DNA from: Halorussus salilacus
GTDB taxonomy: Archaea; Halobacteriota; Halobacteria; Halobacteriales; Haladaptataceae
DNA: 64,000 bases
Direction of reading: 5' to 3'
Assembly: GCF_024138125.1 (NCBI RefSeq)
Contig: NZ_CP099993.1
Location: 620,001 to 684,000 of the forward strand
Shown: positions 25,222-33,952 of the stretch, one piece after another
Numbering within the stretch: the first letter of the stretch is position 1
Layout: every line of letters starts with the position of its first letter
Program-made: the position numbers and the translations under genes
Notes under the pieces: model-generated
Database searches by the model: none
Seen by the model: the letters and a program-made list of their open reading frames with translations, nothing else
What the model was told of the DNA's origin: nothing

Positions 25222-26774
25222 GCGTCGCCCCCGCTGGCGCTAGCGATGCTCGGGGCGTCCTCGGGCGTCTCGCCCGCCATCAGCAGGCCGAGTTGCTCTT
25301 CGGTCACGCGCTCGGGGTCCACGACGTCGACGAGTTCGCCCTCGTACATCACGCCGAGTCGGTCCGAGAGCTGTCGGACCTCGTCGAGTTTCGAGGAGAC
25401 GAGCAGGATGGTCTTGCCCTCCCGCCGGAGGTCGAGCAGGCGGTCGTGGATGAACTCGATGGACCCCACGTCCACCCCGCGGGTCGGGTGGGAGGCGACC
25501 ACCACGTCGGGGTCGCGAGCGAACTCCCGTCCCACGATGAACTTCTGCTGGTTGCCGCCCGACAGCGATTCGGCCTCGGCGTCGGGGTTCGGCGGGCGGA
25601 CGTCGTACTCCTCGATGACCGCCTCGGCGTGGTCGCGGGTCCGCGACCAGTCGATGCGGCCGTTCTCGGCGTACGGGCGGGCGTGCTGACTTCCGAGCAG
25701 GCCGTTCTCCACGAGGTCGAATCCCATCACGAGCCCGCGCTCCTGTCGGTCCTCGGGGATGTAGGCCATCCCCTCGTCGATTCGCTCGCGCCGGGAGCGG
25801 TCGGTCACGTCCTCGCCGTGGAGCGAGACCCGTCCCGAATCGGGCGTCCGAAGCCCCGTGATCGCCTCTACGAGTTCGGACTGACCGTTGCCGTCCACCC
25901 CCGCGATGCCGAACACTTCGCCCTCGCGCGCCTCGATGTCCACGTCGCTGACCTGCTCGACGCCGCGGTCGTCGGTCACGCGGAGGCCGGACACCGACAG
26001 TCCCGCCTCGCCCACGTCGGCGGGGTCCTTGTCGGCTTCGAGCAGGACCTCCCGACCCACCATGAGTTCCGCGAGTTGCTCGCGAGACGTCTCGTCGGTG
26101 TCGACGCTCCCGACGTTCTTGCCGTCCCGAAGCACGGTGATCTCGTCGGCCGCCTCCATCGCCTCCCCGAGTTTGTGGGTGATGAAGATTATCGTCTTGT
26201 CCTCGGCCGCGAGTTCGTCGAACACCTCGAAGAGGTCCTCGACCTCCTGTGGCGTGAGGACCGCGGTCGGTTCGTCGAGAATCAGTACGTCCGCCCCGCC
26301 GTACAGCGCCTTGAGAATCTCGACGCGTTGCTGGACGCCGACGCTCACGTCCTCGATCCGCGCGTCGGGGTCCACGTCGAAGCCGTACCGCTGGCTGAGT
26401 TCCCGGACCTCGCGCTCGGCGCGAGCGCGGTCGACGGCCAGTCCGCCCCACTTGCGGGGTTCGTGACCGAGGACGATGTTCTCGGCGACGGTGAGCGTGT
26501 CGACGAGCATGAAGTGCTGGTGGATCATCCCGACGCCAGCGTCGATTGCGTCCCGCGGGGTCTCGAACGTCCGGGGCTGGCCGTGGAGACGGATTTGGCC
26601 GCCGTCGGGGCGATACAGGCCGTACAGCACGTTCATCAACGTGGTCTTTCCTGCGCCGTTCTCACCGAGTAGCGCGTGAACGGTCCCGGCCTCGACCTCG
26701 AGGTCCACCTCGTCGTTGGCGACGACGCCGGGGAACCGTTTGGTTATCCCGTCCAGAGTGACGGCCGTGCTCAT
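25218..26774 (-). CDS. ABC importer ATPase with two nucleotide-binding domains
   Basis: A 518-residue double ATPase. The first domain has Walker A GENGAGKTT (about 37-45), a weak signature (VSVGVQQRVEI) and Walker B LILDEPTAVL. The second has a degenerate Walker A (GVDGNGQSELVEAI) but a good signature LSGGNQQKFIVGRE. This is the pattern of YufO/RbsA-like proteins. A TATA box (CTTAAG, near 26803) lies about 30 bases upstream, so the ATPase-permease unit has its own promoter and is separate from the binding-protein genes. Confidence 0.92.
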   Translation of the reverse strand: MSTAVTLDGITKRFPGVVANDEVDLEVEAGTVHALLGENGAGKTTLMNVLYGLYRPDGGQIRLHGQPRTFETPRDAIDAGVGMIHQHFMLVDTLTVAENIVLGHEPRKWGGLAVDRARAEREVRELSQRYGFDVDPDARIEDVSVGVQQRVEILKALYGGADVLILDEPTAVLTPQEVEDLFEVFDELAAEDKTIIFITHKLGEAMEAADEITVLRDGKNVGSVDTDETSREQLAELMVGREVLLEADKDPADVGEAGLSVSGLRVTDDRGVEQVSDVDIEAREGEVFGIAGVDGNGQSELVEAITGLRTPDSGRVSLHGEDVTDRSRRERIDEGMAYIPEDRQERGLVMGFDLVENGLLGSQHARPYAENGRIDWSRTRDHAEAVIEEYDVRPPNPDAEAESLSGGNQQKFIVGREFARDPDVVVASHPTRGVDVGSIEFIHDRLLDLRREGKTILLVSSKLDEVRQLSDRLGVMYEGELVDVVDPERVTEEQLGLLMAGETPEDAPSIASASGGDA

Positions 26775-26798
26775 CTTGGTCGGTGTTCCGGGCCAGTA

Positions 26799-26808
26799 TG
26801 CTTAAGAG
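26799..26808 (-). promoter_or_regulatory. TATA box of the nucleoside transporter operon
   Basis: CTCTTAAGCA on the minus strand, centred about 30 bases from the ATPase ATG, predicts a leaderless transcript through the ATPase and both permeases. Confidence 0.5.
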
Positions 26809-26871
26809 AACCGGATTTCCGGCCGATGCTTCAAACGAATTATCGGTGATTCGACCGACGTATCGGCGGAA

Positions 26872-27951
26872 TCAGAGGTCGCCCGGTTCGGCGGGCACCT
26901 CGATGTCGCCCGCGATTATCGCCTCGCGGGACTCCTCGACGCGCTGGACGACCTCCTCGGGGATGTCGTCTTCGAGCCCCCGACCGTACACCGCCGCGAC
27001 GCCGTCCTCTTCGAGTCCGAGCTCGTTGACCCCGCCGCCCTCGAACGCGTCGTTCACGACGCTCTCGACCGACCGGAACACGGCTTGGTCCACCCGCTTG
27101 ACCATGCTGGCGAGGATGACGTCGTCGTACTCGGGCAGGCTCTCGGACTGGTCGGCGTCCACTCCAATCGCGAATCTGCCCTCCTGTTGGGCCGCCTGGA
27201 ACACGCCGTTGCCGGTGCCGCCCGCGGCGTGGTAGACGATGTCAGCGCCCTCGTCGAACATCGACAGCGCGACCTCCTGACCCTGCGCGGGGTCGTTGAA
27301 CGACCCGACGTACGCCGACCGGACCTCGATGTCCTCGTTCGCGTGGGCGACCCCGGCCCGGTACCCGGTCTCGAACCGCTCGATGAGCGGGACCTCTTGG
27401 CCGCCGACGAAGCCCACGAGCGACTCCTCGTTGGTCTCGCCAGCACCCGCGCTGAACTCGCGTGTCGTGAGCAGACCGGCGAGGTGGCCCACCTGGAACG
27501 ACCCCTGGTGTTCCTCGAACACGTAACTGGAGACGTTGGGTTCCTCGACCGTCGTGTCCACGACCATGAAGTTCTGGTCGGAGAACTGCTGGGCGTTCTC
27601 CGCGAGCGCGTCCCGCTGGACGAACCCGATGCAACAGATGAGGTCGTAGTCGGGATTCGACGACTGGGCGAACCGGCGCTGGAGGTTCGCGACGTCGCTC
27701 TGGCTCTCGGGTTCGGCGTTCCGGAACTCCACCCCGAACTCCTCGGCGGCGTCCTGAACGCCGGTGTGGGCCATGTCGTTGAACGAGTTGTCGCCCAGCC
27801 CGCCCGTCGCGTACACCATCCCCACGTTGACCGCCCCGTCCTGTCCGACCCCGGCGGCCCCGACGTTCCCCACGACCCCGGCGGTTCCGAGCGCCGCGGC
27901 CAGCCCGCTCACGAACTGTCTGCGTGTGTTTCTCCCCCACATACCCCTCAT
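26872..27951 (-). CDS. BMP-family substrate-binding protein, paralog without lipobox
   Basis: From the ATG at 27951 the product is 359 residues. It has a twin-arginine signal (NTRRQFVSGLAAALG) but no cysteine after the hydrophobic core, so it would be released after cleavage rather than lipid-anchored. The mature part starts VNVGMVYATGGLGDNSFND, the family signature for purine-nucleoside receptors of the BMP/Med type. It is closely related to the 28105 gene, with long runs of identical DNA. It probably supplies nucleosides to the permeases downstream. A start at 27942 is equally possible. Confidence 0.88.
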   Translation of the reverse strand: MRGMWGRNTRRQFVSGLAAALGTAGVVGNVGAAGVGQDGAVNVGMVYATGGLGDNSFNDMAHTGVQDAAEEFGVEFRNAEPESQSDVANLQRRFAQSSNPDYDLICCIGFVQRDALAENAQQFSDQNFMVVDTTVEEPNVSSYVFEEHQGSFQVGHLAGLLTTREFSAGAGETNEESLVGFVGGQEVPLIERFETGYRAGVAHANEDIEVRSAYVGSFNDPAQGQEVALSMFDEGADIVYHAAGGTGNGVFQAAQQEGRFAIGVDADQSESLPEYDDVILASMVKRVDQAVFRSVESVVNDAFEGGGVNELGLEEDGVAAVYGRGLEDDIPEEVVQRVEESREAIIAGDIEVPAEPGDL

Positions 27952-28104
27952 CTCGACACCCCGGGCAAAGAAATCGACGCTTTGTTGCCGGGCGACTCGC
28001 GCGAAACCGACGAGTTCCGACTCGTCGGCGAATTCAGACTTCCGGACGAATCCCACCGCGCCGACCTCGGCCGCGGCCGAGGTCGGCGGGGCGAACCGAC
28101 GGCC

Positions 28105-29253
28105 TCAGACCTCGTCGGGGTCGGTCGGCACCTCGATGTCGCCGTCCACGATGGCGTCGTGGGAGTCTTCGAGCGTGGACGTGACCTCCTCGGGGATGTC
28201 GTCTTCGAGTCCCTGACCGTAGACGACCTCGACGCCGTCCTGTTCGAGGCCGAGCTCGTTGAGTTGGCCGCCCTCGAACTCGCCGTTCACGACGTTCTCG
28301 ACCGAGCGGTACACCGCCTCGTCGACGCGCTTGACCATGCTGGCGAGGATGACGTCGTCGTACTCGGGCAGGCTCTCGGACTGGTCGGCGTCGACGCCGA
28401 CCGCGAACCGGCCCTCCTCCTGGGCCACCTTGAACACGCCGTTGCCGGTGCCGCCCGCGGCGTGGAAGATGACGTCCGCGCCCTCGTCGAACATCGACAG
28501 CGCGATCTCCTGGCCCTGCGCGGAGTCGTTGAACGACCCGGCGTACGCCGACCGGACCTCGATGTCCTCGTTGGCGTGCTTGACTCCGGCCGTGTATCCG
28601 GCCTCGAACTTCTCGATGAGGGGGGACTCCTCGCCGCCGACGAACCCGACGACCGCGTCGTCGGTGGTCTCGCCAGCGCCCGCGCTGAAGTCCATCTCGG
28701 TCAGCAGACCGGCCATGTGACCGACCTGGAACGACCCCTCGTGTTCGCGGAACGTGTAGCTCTCGACGTTCGACTCTTCGACCACCTCGTCGACGACGGT
28801 GAAGTTCTGGTCGGAGAACTCTTGGGCGTTCTCCGCGAGCGCGTCGGCCTGCACGTAGCCGATGCAACAGATGAGGTCGTAGTCGGGGTCCGACGACCGG
28901 GCGAACCGGCGCTGGAGGTTCGCGACGTCGCTCTGGCTCTCGGGTTCGGCGTTCCGGAACGAGATGCCGAACTCGTCCTCGGCGCCCTGAACGCCGGTGT
29001 GAGCCATGTCGTTGAACGAGTTGTCACCGAGCCCACCCGTCGCGTACACCATCCCGATGTCGCCCGCGCTGTCGTCTCCGCCGTCGGAGCCGCTCTCGGT
29101 CCCCTCGTCGTCCGAGCCGTCGCTTTGGTTGCCCTCGTCGTCCGAGCCGTCGTCTTGGCCGCCGAGACATCCCGCGAGACCGGTCACGCCAACCGCGCCC
29201 GCGCCACCTGTGAGTTCGAGGAATCGCCGCCGCCGCGGATCTATTTTCACCAT
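28105..29253 (-). CDS. BMP-family lipoprotein, nucleoside ABC importer binding protein
   Basis: A 382-residue Tat lipoprotein. The signal contains PRRRRFLELTGG and a lipobox LAGC (about residue 30), followed by a highly acidic 35-residue linker and then IGMVYATGGLGDNSFNDMAH. The lipobox cysteine would anchor it to the outer face of the membrane. It is upstream of its paralog and has its own TATA box (GAATTTATG near 29285). Nucleoside specificity is inferred from the family and from the adjacent phosphorylase and deaminase. Confidence 0.9.
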   Translation of the reverse strand: MVKIDPRRRRFLELTGGAGAVGVTGLAGCLGGQDDGSDDEGNQSDGSDDEGTESGSDGGDDSAGDIGMVYATGGLGDNSFNDMAHTGVQGAEDEFGISFRNAEPESQSDVANLQRRFARSSDPDYDLICCIGYVQADALAENAQEFSDQNFTVVDEVVEESNVESYTFREHEGSFQVGHMAGLLTEMDFSAGAGETTDDAVVGFVGGEESPLIEKFEAGYTAGVKHANEDIEVRSAYAGSFNDSAQGQEIALSMFDEGADVIFHAAGGTGNGVFKVAQEEGRFAVGVDADQSESLPEYDDVILASMVKRVDEAVYRSVENVVNGEFEGGQLNELGLEQDGVEVVYGQGLEDDIPEEVTSTLEDSHDAIVDGDIEVPTDPDEV

Positions 29254-29280
29254 CTCTACCAGAGAGACACGGACAGTTCG

Positions 29281-29289
29281 GCATAAATT
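29281..29289 (-). promoter_or_regulatory. TATA box of the BMP lipoprotein gene
   Basis: GAATTTATG on the minus strand lies about 30 bases upstream of the ATG at 29253, the normal leaderless spacing. Confidence 0.5.
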
Positions 29290-29351
29290 CGTCGCTTCAG
29301 CTATCGGACGGTGGGAGATAGTAGAATCAGCGAGCGCTACGGCGACGAATG

Positions 29352-30770
29352 CTACTCCGAGTCGCCGACCGCGGTCGCCTCGACGGCCGCCTCGACGACC
29401 GCGACCGCCTCGGCCACCAGCGCGTCGACGTCGTCGCTCTCGGCGTAGACCCGGACGTACGGCTCCGTGCCGCTCGGCCGGACCAGCACCCACGACCCGT
29501 CCGGGAAGGCGGCCCGGACGCCGTACTCGGTCTCGACCGACGCCTCGGGGAACCGCTCGGGAATCGCGGTCTCCAGTCGCTCCATCGCCCCGCCCTTGGC
29601 GGCGTCGGGACACGAGACGCTGCGCTTGCGGTAGGGGCGCTCGGTCACGGGCTCTCGGAGGGGGCCGACCCCGCCAGCCTCCGCGACGAGTCGGCAGACG
29701 ACCGCGGCGCTGGTGACGCCGTCTATCCACCCGCCGAAGCGGGTGTGGACGTGCTTCCACGGTTCGGCCGCGAACGCGACCTCGGTGTCGGGGCCGCCGT
29801 CCTCGCGCGCGGTCGCGATGCCCTCGTGGAGCGCGCCGAGTCGAACGCGTTCGACTCGGCCCCCCTCGGCCTCGACGCGCTCGTCGATTCGTCCGGACGC
29901 GTTCGGCGTCGTGACGACCACGGGGTCGGCGGCGTCGCTCTCGCGAGTGTAGTGTGCCGCGAGGACCGCGACCACGGTGTCCTCGTGGACAACCTCCCCG
30001 TCGGAGTCGACCACGACGATGCGGTCGGCGTCGCCGTCGTGACCGATGCCGAGTTCGGCGTCGCCGGTCCGAACGAACTCCCGGAGGTCGGCCAGCGTCT
30101 CGGGGGTGGGCTTGCTCTCGCGGCCGGGGAAGTGGCCGTCGACGTTCGCGTTGAGGGTGACGACCTCCGCGCCGAGCGCCCGGAGTACCTGCGGCGTGGC
30201 GAGCGCGGCCACGCCGTTACCGCAGTCGACCGCGACCCGGAGGCCGTCGAGGGGCGCGCCCTGCTGGCGCGCGTCATCGGACTGCGTCCGATTGCTCGTC
30301 GAGCTTCGCTCGACGGTGTACTCGACCACGGCGTCGCGGTAGGCGTCGAGGACGCCCACGCGCTCGCTGTCGCCCCACTCGTCCCACGCCCCCGGCGGGT
30401 CGTCGGCCTCGACCCGGTCTTCGACGGTCAGTTCGGCCTCGCGGTCGTACTCCTGCCCGTCGGCGAACAGCTTGATTCCGTTGTCGGTCGGGGGGTTGTG
30501 GCTCGCGGTGATCATCACGCCGCGCCGCCCCCGCGAGGCGAACGCGAGCGCGGGGGTCGGGAGTCGGCCCGCCCGACGCACGTCGGCACCGGCGCTCTCC
30601 AGTCCGGCCTCCATCGCGGCCGCCAGCGCCGGGCCGGTCTCGCGGCCGTCGCGCGCCACGACGAACTCCGACCCGTCGCGGCCCGCCGCCCGCCCGACCG
30701 CGAGCGCCAGTTCCGGCGTCACCGTCTCGACTGCGCTCCCGCGGATGCCCGCGGTTCCGAAGAGGTCCAT
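29352..30770 (-). CDS. Phosphohexomutase family (phosphoglucomutase/phosphomannomutase-like)
   Basis: A 472-residue alpha-D-phosphohexomutase family enzyme. The phosphoserine loop is GVMITASHNPPTDNGIK (about 83-99), the magnesium loop GIGHDGDADRIVVVD and the phosphate-binding loop LVRPSGTEPYVRVY. The substrate may be glucose, mannose or glucosamine phosphate. Beside a nucleoside phosphorylase, phosphopentomutase activity is also possible. A short hydrophilic segment near residues 150-165 (STSNRTQSDDARQQG) looks like an insertion, and its DNA forms hairpins. The ATG at 30770 is preferred over a GTG at 30779 because a TATA-like box lies 26 bases upstream. Confidence 0.9.
   Translation of the reverse strand: MDLFGTAGIRGSAVETVTPELALAVGRAAGRDGSEFVVARDGRETGPALAAAMEAGLESAGADVRRAGRLPTPALAFASRGRRGVMITASHNPPTDNGIKLFADGQEYDREAELTVEDRVEADDPPGAWDEWGDSERVGVLDAYRDAVVEYTVERSSTSNRTQSDDARQQGAPLDGLRVAVDCGNGVAALATPQVLRALGAEVVTLNANVDGHFPGRESKPTPETLADLREFVRTGDAELGIGHDGDADRIVVVDSDGEVVHEDTVVAVLAAHYTRESDAADPVVVTTPNASGRIDERVEAEGGRVERVRLGALHEGIATAREDGGPDTEVAFAAEPWKHVHTRFGGWIDGVTSAAVVCRLVAEAGGVGPLREPVTERPYRKRSVSCPDAAKGGAMERLETAIPERFPEASVETEYGVRAAFPDGSWVLVRPSGTEPYVRVYAESDDVDALVAEAVAVVEAAVEATAVGDSE
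29835..29860. repeat. 26-base perfect palindrome inside the phosphohexomutase gene
   Basis: GCCGAGTCGAACG followed directly by its reverse complement, with no loop, inside the coding sequence in a region that encodes charged loop residues (RVERVRLG). Confidence 0.7.
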
Positions 30771-30837
30771 GCCCGACACTCACGGTCCCGGATACTTAGC
30801 TTTCCTCGGTTCGCGCCTCGGTCGCCGCCCGGCGACC

Positions 30838-30925
30838 GAGGCGCGTCGGCGGCGGATGCGGGGGTGGAAAGCGAGGCACGTCGGCGTCCGGTGCGGGGGC
30901 GGAAAGCGAGGCGCGTCGGCGGGCG
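30838..30925. repeat. 35-base tandem repeat, about 2.5 copies
   Basis: Two full units (30838-30872, 30873-30907) differ at a few bases and share GAGGCRCGTCGGCG...GAAAGC; a third is partial. The repeat lies in the non-coding gap between the phosphohexomutase gene and the aldo/keto reductase. Its function is unknown. Confidence 0.75.
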
Positions 30926-31016
30926 AGGCGAGGGACGCGACCGGACGCCGTCGAACCCCGTCGCTCTGCCGATTACTGAACCCTTTTGGGCCGACGCCCG
31001 GTAGGTGGAGACGAGC

Positions 31017-32027
31017 ATGACCGACGCAGACGCACTCGACCTCGACTTCGTCCAGTTCGGCGGAACCGGAATCCACACGAGCGAACTCCAGTTCGGCACC
31101 TGGCGGTTCGGCAAGGAGACCGAGCAGGGCAACGTCGAGATCGACGAGGACCGCGCGTACGAACTGCTCGACGCCTACGAGGCGGCTGGCGGGCGCTTCA
31201 TCGACGCCGCCGACGTCTACGGCGGCGGCAAGGCCGAGGAGTGGATCGGCAACTGGCTGGCCGAGCGCGACCGCGAGCGGTTCACCGTCGCGTCGAAGAT
31301 TTACTGGCAGATACGCGACGACGACCCGAACAGCCGGGGGACCAACCGCAAGAACCTCCGCCACCGGGTCGACCGCATCCTCGACCGACTCGACACCGAC
31401 TACGTCGACGTCCTCTACATCCACCGCTGGGACGACCTGACCTCGACGCGCGAGATGATGAAGACGCTGAACGGCCTCGTCGAGGCCGGGAAGGTTCACT
31501 ACCTCGGTGCCTCGACGCTGCGACCCAACGCCTGGAAGGTGGCGAAGGCAAACGAGATCGCTCGCGCCGAGGGCTGGGAGCCGTTCGCGGTCCTCCAGCC
31601 CCGCTACAACCTCGTCGACCGCGAGATTGAGGGCGACTACCTCGAGATGGCCCACAGCGAGGACCTCGCGGTCTGCCCGTGGAGCCCGCTCGGGCAGGGC
31701 TTCCTGACCGGGAAGTACAGCCGCGAGGACGGCCTCCGCGGGGAGTCGCGGGCCGCCGAGTCCAGCCGGTTCCAGGACGCCTACCTGACCGAGGAGAACT
31801 TCGACGTTCACGACGAGCTCGACGCGGTGGCCGACGAGGTCGACGCCACGCCCGCCCAGACCGCGCTCGCGTGGCTGATGCACCGGCGAGGGGTCACCGC
31901 GCCCATCGTCGGCGCGCGCACGACCGACCAGCTGGAGGAGAACCTCGCGGCGGCCGCAATCGACCTCACCGCCGAGCAGGTCGACCGGCTCACCGAGGCG
32001 AAGGGCGGTCCGTACGCCGGTCTCTGA
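31017..32027 (+). CDS. Aldo/keto reductase
   Basis: A 336-residue (alpha/beta)8 oxidoreductase using NADPH. The catalytic tetrad is recognisable as Asp and Tyr in FIDAADVYGGGKAEEWIG, Lys in FTVASKIYW and His in VDVLYIHRWDD. The cofactor site is at the C-terminal end (IVGARTTDQLEENLAA). The type is close to the voltage-gated K-channel beta/YajO-like group; the natural substrate is unknown. The ATG at 31017 (MTDADALDL) is chosen; an upstream in-frame GTG at 31005 would add four residues. Confidence 0.92.
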   Translation: MTDADALDLDFVQFGGTGIHTSELQFGTWRFGKETEQGNVEIDEDRAYELLDAYEAAGGRFIDAADVYGGGKAEEWIGNWLAERDRERFTVASKIYWQIRDDDPNSRGTNRKNLRHRVDRILDRLDTDYVDVLYIHRWDDLTSTREMMKTLNGLVEAGKVHYLGASTLRPNAWKVAKANEIARAEGWEPFAVLQPRYNLVDREIEGDYLEMAHSEDLAVCPWSPLGQGFLTGKYSREDGLRGESRAAESSRFQDAYLTEENFDVHDELDAVADEVDATPAQTALAWLMHRRGVTAPIVGARTTDQLEENLAAAAIDLTAEQVDRLTEAKGGPYAGL

Positions 32028-32189
32028 GCGGCCGCCGGTTCTACCGTCGCCCCGTCCGGGGGCGCGGGTCGCGCCGATTCGTCCGAGGGCGCTGGCCGTC
32101 CCGACGACCGACGACGCAGTCGGCCCCGAACCCGCGAAAGCGGGGCGTTCGCCGTGACTACTAAGCGTTCGGTCGTCGGAGAAGGTACC

Positions 32190-32303
32190 ATGCAACTGCC
32201 GAGTCTCACCACGCCGGAGGGGCTGTTCGACTACCTGCTCTGGAGCATCGTCCTGCTCGCGTTCGTCATCGCGGTGGTGCTGGTGGTGTTCGGGACGCTG
32301 TAG
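32190..32303 (+). CDS. 37-residue single-helix membrane peptide
   Basis: It starts MQLPSLTTPEGLFDYLLW and then has one hydrophobic helix of about 20 residues, ending VVFGTL. A TATA-like ACTACTAAG (32157-32165) sits 29 bases upstream of the ATG, which supports a real leaderless gene. The family is not recognised. It lies between the aldo/keto reductase and a convergent conserved gene. Confidence 0.6.
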   Translation: MQLPSLTTPEGLFDYLLWSIVLLAFVIAVVLVVFGTL

Positions 32304-32343
32304 CGGTGGGCGGGCGAGCCCCCGGCGAGCGACACGGGCCCGT

Positions 32344-32817
32344 TCAGAGTTCGACGCCGCTCGGGATGAGGCTGTGCTGGCGCAGGAGGTTGCCCTCGCT
32401 GTTGTAGACGAGGAAGGTCCCCTTGTCGTACTCGACGAGGTCGTCGTCGTTGATGCTGATCTCGACGTGGTAGCGTCCGTCGGCGTCGCCCGACTCCTTG
32501 CCGTACTCGCGGGCGGCCTGGATGAACTTCAGCACGTCGTCGGCGTCCTCGTTGAGTTCGAGGACGAAGTCGCCCGTGATGCGGTTGGTGACGCTGACGA
32601 CCCCGGTCGCGTCCTCGTCGTCTATCGAACCCTGGAGGCGGAACGCGACGTCGGTCTCTCCGGCGTCGAGCAGTTCGTCGTCCATCCCCGTGAGGCGCTC
32701 GCGGAGCGTCGAAGAGGGCCCCTCGAAATCGATGATTACGGTCGGCTTCCGAGCCTCGCCGCCCTCTTCGACCCAGTCGATGTTTCGAACGTCCAGCGTG
32801 AAGTAGTCGCGCCTCAT
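32344..32817 (-). CDS. Conserved haloarchaeal protein (probably DUF5793)
   Basis: A 157-residue acidic protein without signal or membrane segments, predicted mostly beta (VIIDFEG, DVAFRLQG, VVSVTNRITGDFVLELN, YHVEISIND). It resembles the haloarchaeal DUF5793 family by its start MRRDYFTLDVRNIDWVE. No function is known. The ATG at 32817 is chosen since the frame further upstream has a different composition. Confidence 0.75.
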   Translation of the reverse strand: MRRDYFTLDVRNIDWVEEGGEARKPTVIIDFEGPSSTLRERLTGMDDELLDAGETDVAFRLQGSIDDEDATGVVSVTNRITGDFVLELNEDADDVLKFIQAAREYGKESGDADGRYHVEISINDDDLVEYDKGTFLVYNSEGNLLRQHSLIPSGVEL

Positions 32818-32956
32818 TCCGTATGCCCTCGTATGGTCCGGCGCGTCATGAACGTAACGCCGCCGGAGGTCTCCGGACGGATGATTTATCAGACGTGTTA
32901 CGGATGCTCTGGCGGCGCGTCGGCCGCGTTCGCGGCCGACGCGCCGCCCGCAGTCG

Positions 32957-33061
32957 CTACGGTTCGGACCGCGCACTGAAGGCGGCGTGGCCGTCCTGAT
33001 AGCGCGTGACGCGGTAGCCCTCGTCGGTGAACGTGCACCGCAACCGCGGGACCTCGTTCAA
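32957..33061 (-). CDS. Possible small gene or gene remnant without a normal start
   Basis: The minus-strand frame reads LNEVPRLRCTFTDEGYRVTR and ends in ARSEP before a stop. It has high GC3 and a haloarchaeal amino-acid composition. The open frame continues upstream for more than 150 bases but has no ATG or GTG; a TTG at 33061 is the only candidate start. It may be a truncated conserved gene or a decayed one. Confidence 0.3.
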   Translation of the reverse strand: MNEVPRLRCTFTDEGYRVTRYQDGHAAFSARSEP

Positions 33062-33232
33062 CCGGCGCCCCCGTGTCGACCGTTCGGCCGCCTCACGAAG
33101 CGATTGCTGGCCGGTCAGTTCGGGTTTCGGTTCTAATCCTCTCGTTACGACGACGGTCTCGCTCTCCCGGGACGAGCAACGAACGATGTCGCTCCGTCCC
33201 GCGCGTCTCGTCGGGCCGCTCTCGTCCCGATA

Positions 33233-33239
33233 GCTTTTA
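33233..33239 (+). promoter_or_regulatory. TATA box of the TIGR04206-type gene
   Basis: GCTTTTA is centred 29 bases before the ATG at 33265, which supports that start over longer open-frame extensions. Confidence 0.5.
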
Positions 33240-33264
33240 CCGTCGGGGCTTCGCGGTCCTCCGC

Positions 33265-33768
33265 ATGGTCTGGGTACGCTCGGAGTACGCCGGAGAGCTC
33301 GCCGTCGTGTCGGCGTGGCTCGCGGCGCTCGTCCCGTGGAACATCACGTACTCGACGCTTTCGGGCCTCGGAAGCGTTCTGTTCGTCCGCTTTCCGTTCG
33401 CGCAGGTGCGGTTCGCGTTCGGCATCCCGCTGGCCGAGGGTGTCGCGGTCTCGACCCCACTCGGCGCGCGGGCCTACCAGCAGGGCCACCCCATCGCGGC
33501 GGCCTACACCGCGTGGGCGGTCGGCGCGGCGGTCGTGGGCGCGGCCGTCCTCGTGAGCGTCCTGCTCTATCGCTACGAGGCGCGGTTCGAGCGCTCGCGG
33601 TTCGACGCGGTCCGGGTCATCGGCGGCCTGCTCGCGCTCGCGGGCGTCGTCCTCACGGCCGCGACGTGGCTGCTCTGGACCCGGGGGTTCCCGGGTCTGC
33701 CGATTCCGGTCGGGGTCGTCCTGCTGTACCTCCTCGGCGGCGTCCTGCTCGGTGCGCGTCGGGAGTGA
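33265..33768 (+). CDS. TIGR04206-type haloarchaeal membrane protein
   Basis: A 167-residue protein with four or five membrane helices. It begins MVWVRSEYAGELAVVSAWLA, the typical start of a conserved haloarchaeal family (TIGR04206), and has the polar loop FPFAQVRFAFGIPLAEGVAV. No function is known. A TATA box (GCTTTTA, 33233-33239) lies 29 bases upstream of the ATG. Confidence 0.78.
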   Translation: MVWVRSEYAGELAVVSAWLAALVPWNITYSTLSGLGSVLFVRFPFAQVRFAFGIPLAEGVAVSTPLGARAYQQGHPIAAAYTAWAVGAAVVGAAVLVSVLLYRYEARFERSRFDAVRVIGGLLALAGVVLTAATWLLWTRGFPGLPIPVGVVLLYLLGGVLLGARRE

Positions 33769-33839
33769 ATCGATAGGGCTTCTGTGGGTTCTGTGAGCAT
33801 TTCGCGTGTCATTGCACAGTGAGAAATAGCTACGTCTTC

Positions 33840-33952
33840 GAAAGCCCCCGGACGCTCGCGGGCCTTCGGCCCGCGAGCGCCCGAAGACAAACCGCGTCTT
33901 CCGAGGTCACACTCGCTTCGCTCGCGTGACCGCCCGGCCCCTTTCAGTCCAC
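33840..33952 (-). repeat. Palindromic repeat element, copy 1
   Basis: Read on the minus strand, the element starts with GGACTGAAAGGGGCCG (33952-33937), includes inverted repeats (12-bp stem 33853-33864 with 33868-33879, loop TTC) and ends with GGGGGCTTTC (33849-33840). Both ends also occur in the 38110-38240 element. It fills most of the gap upstream of the first pilB gene; no protein is encoded. Confidence 0.65.

Noticed and set aside
30838-30925. CRISPR-like array
   Set aside because: The 35-base units are directly adjacent without spacers and there are no cas genes in the window.
33073-33768. Longer version of the TIGR04206-type membrane protein starting 64 codons upstream
   Set aside because: The upstream part is basic and unlike the family; the TATA box at 33233-33239 points to the ATG at 33265.
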